A stretch of DNA of 64,000 nt. It comes from Phaseolus vulgaris (Eukaryota; Streptophyta; Magnoliopsida; Fabales; Fabaceae). The notes beneath the pieces were generated by a model, which saw only the letters and a program-made list of their open reading frames with translations, did no database searches and was not told where the DNA came from. Positions 58,101 through 64,000 of the stretch are shown piece by piece. The stretch's first letter is position 1. Each line of letters begins with the position of its first letter. Location of the stretch: NCBI RefSeq assembly GCF_000499845.2, contig NC_023755.2:35972023-36036022 (forward strand), in the 5' to 3' direction. Both the position numbers and the translations under genes were made by a program.

Positions 58101-58400
58101 CATCACTTAGACATGACTGATTTGAATGATGAAGGAGATGGAAATCATGAAGTTGAATATGAATTTAACTTACAAGATTATTTGGTTTAGATAGACTATT
58201 ATTTTCTCAATGTTTTGTAACTAGTAAATGGTTACTCTTATGATAGGATGTGTTGCTTACACCTAATTATGTACTCTTTTATATATTATGAGGTTCAATT
58301 ATGAATTCCATAAAATTTGTAGGATCGTACGATCTGTATTTACGTTTTACGATTCATGCTTATCTTTTCGATCCTAATTACGATCTCGATTTTGACTACG
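55142..58400 (+). mobile_element. hAT transposon with exact 8-bp target duplication
   Basis: Flanked by CATAGGAC at 55134-55141 and 58401-58408. Terminal inverted repeats: left CATAGTAGTCAAAATCG, right (inverse) CGTAGTCAAAATCG. Subterminal GATCGTACGAT words appear near both ends (55170 and 58323). Length 3259 bp with one degraded transposase gene. Inserted in the 3' LTR of the Tat-like gypsy element, 23 bp from its end. Confidence 0.9.
55924..58190 (+). pseudogene. hAT transposase (BED finger, DUF659, hAT dimerisation)
   Basis: N-terminal BED zinc finger: CKYCQKVLTRGVYRLKHHLA. A frameshift near 56355 leads to the DUF659 part, where TDG is followed by TGA at 56550-56552 in place of the conserved Trp. 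The same frame then continues (VVTDNAANYKDAG, LFWTPCAAHCVDLMLEDY). Intron 57287-57368 joins to the C-terminal part with WWESYGDEYPELQKF and LSLTCSSSGCERNWSSFEM, the hAT dimerisation signature. A second intron is 57766-57859, followed by HTKRRNRL, another frameshift near 57985, and an acidic tail. With one stop and two shifts it cannot make full transposase, but most catalytic landmarks survive. Confidence 0.9.
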
Positions 58401-58436
58401 CATAGGACCCAAAAATTCTTAAACGATATCATTTTC

Positions 58437-59186
58437 CATTCTTAATTTCATTCATGTACATATAACAAATTCAATGTATAGTGTAAAAAAATGTTAAAAA
58501 TATATACGATATAATTTAAGAAGATTTTATAAATAATACAAATAAGAATGGTTGTATTTAGTTAAAATTATCAAAGATATAATAAAGTCTTATAGCTTTT
58601 AAATGTATATTGGTGTTCAAGAATATAGAAATTTCAACATATTATTGTTTTAACACGGATTTAAGCAGATTTCACAAAATTCTTGAGATTCTTTATTTAG
58701 CTGTTAGAATTTTTTTCTCGCATCACATGTTTTCATTTCTCTCTTGTTGTAGTTGGTATATAAACGACTTTAACTGTTGTTTTATTGAGATGGTAGTTTT
58801 GATGATTTTTAAAACATTTTTCCACTAAATAGATTTTAAAATCTCAATTCGAAACATTTTTTTTTTAAATTAATCTCTTATATTCATAAAAATCAAACGT
58901 TTAGGCTCAAACAAACAGCAAAATTAAGAATGTTTGACATATATAAATATCAGACTGAAAACACCTAAATGGATTAAAATTAAGGTAAAATAAATCCTTA
59001 ATTTTTTGTTGTGACTAAAAGTTTGAGAATTGTAGATGGTACTTCGAATGTTATCCCCTTTAGAAAAGTTGGCAGAATATAATTTCACTGTATCTCACTG
59101 CTGCAGTGCACTACCACAAGAAAGGGAATAAAGGGAAAATAATCTTCTCTTCACAAAATCTGAGTCTAATTGCGTTGTTTCTTCAG
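58437..59186. other. upstream region of the amidase gene
   Basis: AT-rich, no gene. It holds the promoter of the downstream gene, but no TATA box could be chosen with confidence. Confidence 0.4.
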
Positions 59187-62100
59187 ATGGAGAAGCGTAG
59201 AACCGTGGTGGTTTCCGCTCTGCAGTTTTCTTGCACCGATGATGTCTCAACAAATGTCGCCACCGCCGAGAGGTGACCATTTCTCCTCCTTCCTTATTTT
59301 CCCACTTTCAATTTCAATTTATTTCGGATTCTTTATCCTTGCAACCTCAATTCCATGCCCTGAATCCTGAATTAGTGACGAGGGTTACAACTTTACAAGC
59401 TGCCCAGTTAAAAGATTTAATTTTTAGCTCTTGCTTCCACTCAATATCGCTCACATTCAAAGGAAACATCACAATATTTTCTTTAGGGTTGGGACACAGA
59501 CAACCCTGACCGTGCTTACATCAATGCTTGCAGCTTGTTAACTTTTTTGTGTGCAAATTACTCTTAATTAATGTTGGCCTTGATCCCTTGTTTTTGTCTT
59601 TTGTATGTAAAAGGTTAAGGGTGTGCTTGATTTATATTTGAGAAGAGGAGTGGTGGTGACTAATATTTATTGAAAATCTCTAATTTTTTTACTGACTGTT
59701 TTTAGTTTTCAAAATGCAACTAAACAAGATTTATCAGACAGTTAGTGGAGGGTGGTACTGTTAGGACACAATCAGGATAGGACTTGGAAGGTATATTATA
59801 GGAAAAATGTAAGGAATAAAGGGTAAGGTAGCGGTTAGTGATTTATAAAGTAGCGGTTAGTGGTTTGTAAGGTAGTGGTTAGTGTGGTTAGTGGTCTTTA
59901 AATAAAGACCAACCGGTTTAGTGAAGGAAGTTACGTTTTTTGAATTCAGTTTGGTAGACAGAGAAAGTCCTGTGTAAAAGGAATAATCGTTTCCTTTGTG
60001 GATATTCTGAGAGTAAAGTGCAGAAGCAATAATACAGAGATTATTCAGTAGAATTTGTGTTCTTTGTTTATCTTTGGGTGTGTTTTTCTTGGTTCGTAAC
60101 AGGTACAAAGTACAAAGCAAAGTGTGGAATTGAGGAATACGTTATACAAGATGAAAATATGATATACCATTTCTCAGCTTTTTTCTGTTGTTTCGTGAAA
60201 ATTTTTCAGAACTTGATGGATTTTGGATGAGAAATTGATTATTAAGTAGTTGGAATTGTTTTAGAGAACAATTTTTAAAACCAAAAATTGAGAAGGGAAT
60301 CGGGCAGGCCCTAGTTCAGTTGTCTTCTGGATTCTGTTTCTGCTTCTAACTGAAACCTTTTGAGCTTCAGTTTTTCTTCCCTAACTTTGTTTAAGTATAT
60401 ATAAGAGATAATTGGTAGATTGCACAGAAATGAAATTTCTATCCATGTTATGTGATTCTTTTGGCTCTTCTGCAGGCTAGTTAGAGCTGCTCATAAACAG
60501 GGTGCAAACATCATTCTCATTCAGGTGTGCATATTTAAAACCTGGTATGCCCTTCCGTGATAGTGCTTGCTTCTTGTGTTACGTGTCAATTATAGAATAT
60601 TTAATTCCATACAATATTTTGTCAACTCCTTTAATTCCTTGATAAGGTTAGGATCAAGTAGGATATGTGCATAAATGAATTCTAAGTGTATTTTTCATTC
60701 ACTGGGTGTCAAAACCGTGTGATTATTTGTTCACAACATCAATTAACAGTATTCTTTGTCTTAAGGAAAATGAAGATTTAAGAGCTGCAAGCTCCAACAT
60801 AACAATGCAAATATTGAGATTGTCAAGTAGAAGCATAGATCTGGTTACGTTATCATTTTTCATGAAAATAACTTCTCTTCATTTATAAATTACTTGGTAG
60901 ATTGTATAAAACATTTTATATTATGGTATTTCTTTCTTAAAACTATTTTTTACCATGAATAATACAATACTATATTACAAATCTTGACAGGTTATAGTCC
61001 AGGACTTATGGGTCAAACTATGGGACACAAGAAATGATAAATCTAGTGAGACTATGAGTGAATCTGTTTGACAGTGAGCAGAGTTGTTCTTCTGCCATAT
61101 TTGAATTAGATTTGAAAAAGTTACAGCTCTTCTTCTTCACTATCTATTATTTTAATAAGCATTGTTTTCTTACACTCAATGTTGATTTCATAATAATGCT
61201 CATGATTCTTGACTGTAATTGCTGACATTGTCAGAAAATTTTGGCTGAAAATTTATTTATCTTTGGAACTACTAACTGGAAGACTAATGGGTTTTTATGT
61301 CTTTTGATGTTCATACTGACAAAACAGATTCCTTATCCCATCATTGTAGGGATAGTAATTTTAATGGACTCATTAATCTGATGGAAAACCCTGATTGGTT
61401 GTGTGTTTGGATCATATTAATAATGTGTGACTAATTTCAGGAACTCTTTGAAGGTTATTACTTCTGTCAGGCACAAAGAGAAGATTATATTCAAAGAGCT
61501 AAGCCATATAAGGACCATCCCACAATCCTCAGGTAAAATAATATAAATTAGCTTCTGTGATCTGCTTCTTGGTCACTACTTGCAGCCACGCAACATAGAG
61601 CTTTTAGGGGCAGAGGAACAAATATTGGCATAGTCTTTTATGCTCATCGTCCTATAGTGAATCTTATTCTTGTTTCAATGTTCATAACGTAGGATGCAGA
61701 AACTTGCAAAAGAGTTAGGCGTAGTTATACCAGTTAGCTTCTTTGAGGAGGCAAACAATGCACACTATAATTCAATAGCCATAATTGATGCTGATGGCAC
61801 TGATCTTGGGATTTATAGAAAGTCCCATATTCCGGATGGACCCGGTATGCAATATTCTAGCCATTTATGTGTCACTTAGAATGTGTACATCCTAACACAT
61901 CAAACAATCTCTCCTACAGGTTACGAGGAAAAGTTCTACTTCAATCCAGGTGATACTGGATTTAAGGTGGGTATTTAAGATAGCCTTAATTGATATTCGC
62001 TGCTTTGGACGACCTTGGTTTTATGGTCCTTTTTATGACTATTGAACACCATGTAACATTGAGGCTTTGGCTTAACAGGTTTTCCAGACCAAATTTGCAA

Positions 62101-63373
62101 AAATTGGAGTTGGTATGAACTTATAATTACTATAACTGTATGCATTCTATTCTTTTTTCCTATACTTAAACCTCTGTTAAGTGTGGTTGTATCAATATTT
62201 TTAGACAGAGAGAAATGTTGACTTTATCTTTGCTAAAGCAACCAAACACATTTTGGAATCTGCATTTTTTTGTCTTTCTGTGAGATAGAAACTGAAGTTA
62301 ACATTCCTTTTTTCTATTACTATTAATTAATTTTCATGTCAGCTATATGCTGGGATCAGTGGTTTCCTGAGGCAGCCCGTGCAATGGTGCTTCAAGGTGC
62401 TGAGATTTTATTTTATCCTACTGCTATTGGGACTGAACCACATGATGGAAGCATTGATTCACGTGACCACTGGAAACGAGTAATGCAAGGACATGCTGGG
62501 GCCAATTTGGTAGGTTTTGTATACAAGTTAGTGGTTACTCAGCCAAATATTGTCATTTATGATGTGTTTCTGTAAGGTGCACATCTTGGTATCTCTTATT
62601 TATAATCTGCTTGGAGCTCTTTCTATTTCCACACCTAGATTCTAGAACTCCTTCAGCATTAGTTGTTGGATAAAAAACAGAATATACAATGCTAAAGTAT
62701 GTATCAGAGAAGAGAAAATTTACTGTTTGATAATATTTTTTGAAAAATGTCAAGGGTTGAACCATTTGTGTAAACATCAATACTTAAACTTTCCAACATA
62801 ATTTATCAAATAATTTTCGAAAATGCAGGTACCTCTGGTGGCTTCAAATCGGATTGGAAAGGAGATAATTGAGACTGAGCATGGAAAAAGTGAGATAACA
62901 TTTTATGGAAACTCCTTCATAGCAGGTAATTTGACTGAACGAATTTGTTTTTGGCGAAATACACTTTACTAGCTGACCAGTGCAGTGATGGAAAGCTTTT
63001 CATTGAAAATATGATATACTTTTTTAGCATTCATATCAACCTTTAACTAATCATATCTTTCTGTGTACCATTGCCCCTTTCCTCTTTATATTGTAATAAT
63101 TTTTTACTTCATTTCTTCATATACTTGGGAAGATTTAACTGCAGCTTTAAGTTCTCTTCTTCTGTCTGTCTTTTAACTCTGTTCTACAATCATGCAGGAC
63201 CTACTGGAGAAATTGTTTCAATTGCTGACGACAAAGAGGAAGCAGTTCTTATTGCACAATTTGATTTGGACAAGATCAAAACCACTAGACATAGTTGGGG
63301 GGTATTCCGTGATAGGCGTCCAGATCTATATAAGGTGCTTTTAACATTAGATGGCAACAATCCTGTTCGGTGA
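59187..63373 (+). CDS. CPA: N-carbamoylputrescine amidase (nitrilase-like), nine exons
   Basis: Exons: 59187-59272, 60476-60524, 61441-61532, 61693-61844, 61920-61966, 62079-62112, 62343-62509, 62829-62925, 63198-63373. All junctions are GT-AG and the frame holds, giving 900 nt and 299 residues, the usual length of the plant enzyme. It hydrolyses N-carbamoylputrescine to putrescine, CO2 and ammonia, the last step of the arginine decarboxylase route to polyamines. The nitrilase triad is Glu46 (LIQELFEG), Lys119 (GIYRKSHIPDGPGY) and Cys156 (VAICWDQWFPE). Other family blocks: ALQFSCTDDV at the N-terminus, EAARAMVLQGAEILFYPTAI, and SWGVFRDRRPDLY near the C-terminus. No targeting peptide is seen, so a cytosolic place is likely. 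Intron 1 holds a solo LTR. The gene is complete and appears functional. Confidence 0.96.
59759..60101 (+). mobile_element. Solo LTR (343 bp) in intron 1 of the amidase gene, exact TSD
   Basis: Starts TGTTAGGACACAATC, ends GGTTCGTAACA, flanked by GGTAC on both sides (59754-59758 and 60102-60106). Near 59830-59900 it has four copies of a GTAGCGGTTAGTG-like word. The small size fits a TRIM or small copia LTR; no internal part remains. Confidence 0.85.
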
Positions 63374-63519
63374 TAGATAAACATCTTACCTTGTAACTGT
63401 TTTAGAATGATACCTGGAATGGTTTAAACCTTTACAAACTTCTAGAGCATTTATCACTCACCAAGAAGGCAAGAACAAGGGACAACACAAAAATATCATC
63501 TGCTAATTCCATGCAATTT

Positions 63520-63525
63520 AATAAA
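63520..63525 (+). terminator. poly(A) signal candidate of the amidase gene
   Basis: AATAAA about 150 bp after the stop codon. No other gene is seen between here and the window end at 64000. Confidence 0.5.
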
Positions 63526-64000
63526 CATGTGGAATTAATTATCAATCAGCTAAGTAATTTGATGTTTTGTTGTGCACTTCAGTCATAGACAATTCATCTA
63601 AATCATTTGACCTTGTATGAACATGATGTTTCATTTCATTTCAATCAATGTCTTGATGTAAATTTGCTGGTTTTGTCTGTAGTGATTTGAGTTTGAATTT
63701 TTTTATCACTTTATATACATTGCTTTGGTCCCCTGATAAACAACATTTTGTGAGGTTTAATTTTTTGAATATGAACAAAACGTTTTAAATTTTAAACTAA
63801 TGTCATGTTCTGATCTCTTTTTAAAATGTATGAAGACATTTTTTTTAAAAGTGTATTATTTACCATAGGATCTTCTACAATCCAGAAGAGGAAAACGTAG
63901 CTTTATACTTTTCTTTCATCTCTTCTGTAGTAAGAAAATATATTAAGAGAAAATGTTGCCAAAATAGCATTACTCAGTAGAAAAATATCTTATATTTTGA

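Larger units (their letters stand above)
42845..58431 (+). mobile_element. Tat-like Ty3/gypsy element with nested insertions
   Basis: LTRs start TGAGTCG and end ATCA. The 5' LTR is 42845-43316; the 3' LTR starts at 54629 and finishes at 58431 after the hAT insertion. Flanks CTTTC (42840-42844) and TTTTC (58432-58436) fit a 5-bp target duplication with one change. Inside are degraded gag, protease, RT-RNase H and the integrase zinc finger. Integrase core and C-terminal parts are deleted. It is interrupted by a 594-bp solo-LTR-like insert, a pol-less Sirevirus and a hAT transposon. Confidence 0.85.

Noticed and set aside
1..64000. tRNA, rRNA, CRISPR arrays or riboswitches
   Set aside because: None recognised by eye on either strand; the TGGTATCAGAGC match is a retroelement primer site, not a tRNA gene. 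A tRNAscan-type search would be decisive.

Overview
The window is plant nuclear DNA. It has intron-containing genes with GT-AG junctions, plant gene families (N-carbamoylputrescine amidase, germin-like protein, Ole e 1-type secreted protein, S40 senescence regulator) and a very dense load of plant transposons. The two Sirevirus-type Ty1/copia elements resemble legume SIRE elements in layout, so a legume (perhaps Phaseolus/Vigna-like) is the best guess; the species call is inference.

Layout: 1-8262 is a Ty1/copia Sirevirus cut by the left edge (broken gag, intact pol, env-like ORF, 3' LTR). 8.4-10.1 kb is a dead Helitron helicase. 11.0-15.75 kb is a complete non-autonomous CACTA element with 3-bp target duplication. 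16.05-16.94 kb is a two-exon Ole e 1-like gene (minus). 18.8-20.2 kb is a CACTA-like remnant split by a solo LTR with exact 5-bp TSD. 21.5-24.8 kb is a truncated Ty3/gypsy element (minus).

23.8-39.3 kb is an old, diverged inverted duplication around a spacer of about 0.8 kb. Each arm once held an S40-family gene and a gene for a conserved 58-residue membrane peptide. The left arm keeps the S40 gene and has lost the peptide coding exons; the right arm keeps the peptide gene and has a frameshifted S40 copy. A gypsy LTR lies at the same junction in both arms, so it predates the duplication. The right arm also holds a FRIGIDA-like gene fragment and a long AT-rich simple tract.

40.2-40.8 kb is an intronless germin-like gene (minus). 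41.6-42.8 kb is an LTR of the same gypsy family. 42.8-58.4 kb is a nested nest of elements: a decayed Tat-like Ty3/gypsy element holding a 0.6-kb solo-LTR-like insert, a complete pol-less Sirevirus relative (47830-54216, minus) with an intact 533-residue gag, and a hAT element (55142-58400) inserted in the gypsy 3' LTR. 59.2-63.4 kb is a complete nine-exon N-carbamoylputrescine amidase gene (299 residues) with a solo LTR in intron 1.

The host genes are independent single genes, not a pathway cluster. The most unusual signals are paired copies, 20-21 bp apart, of a palindromic motif throughout the pol-less Sirevirus, with a similarly spaced but different motif in the LTR of the autonomous one, and the reciprocal gene survival between the arms of the inverted duplication.
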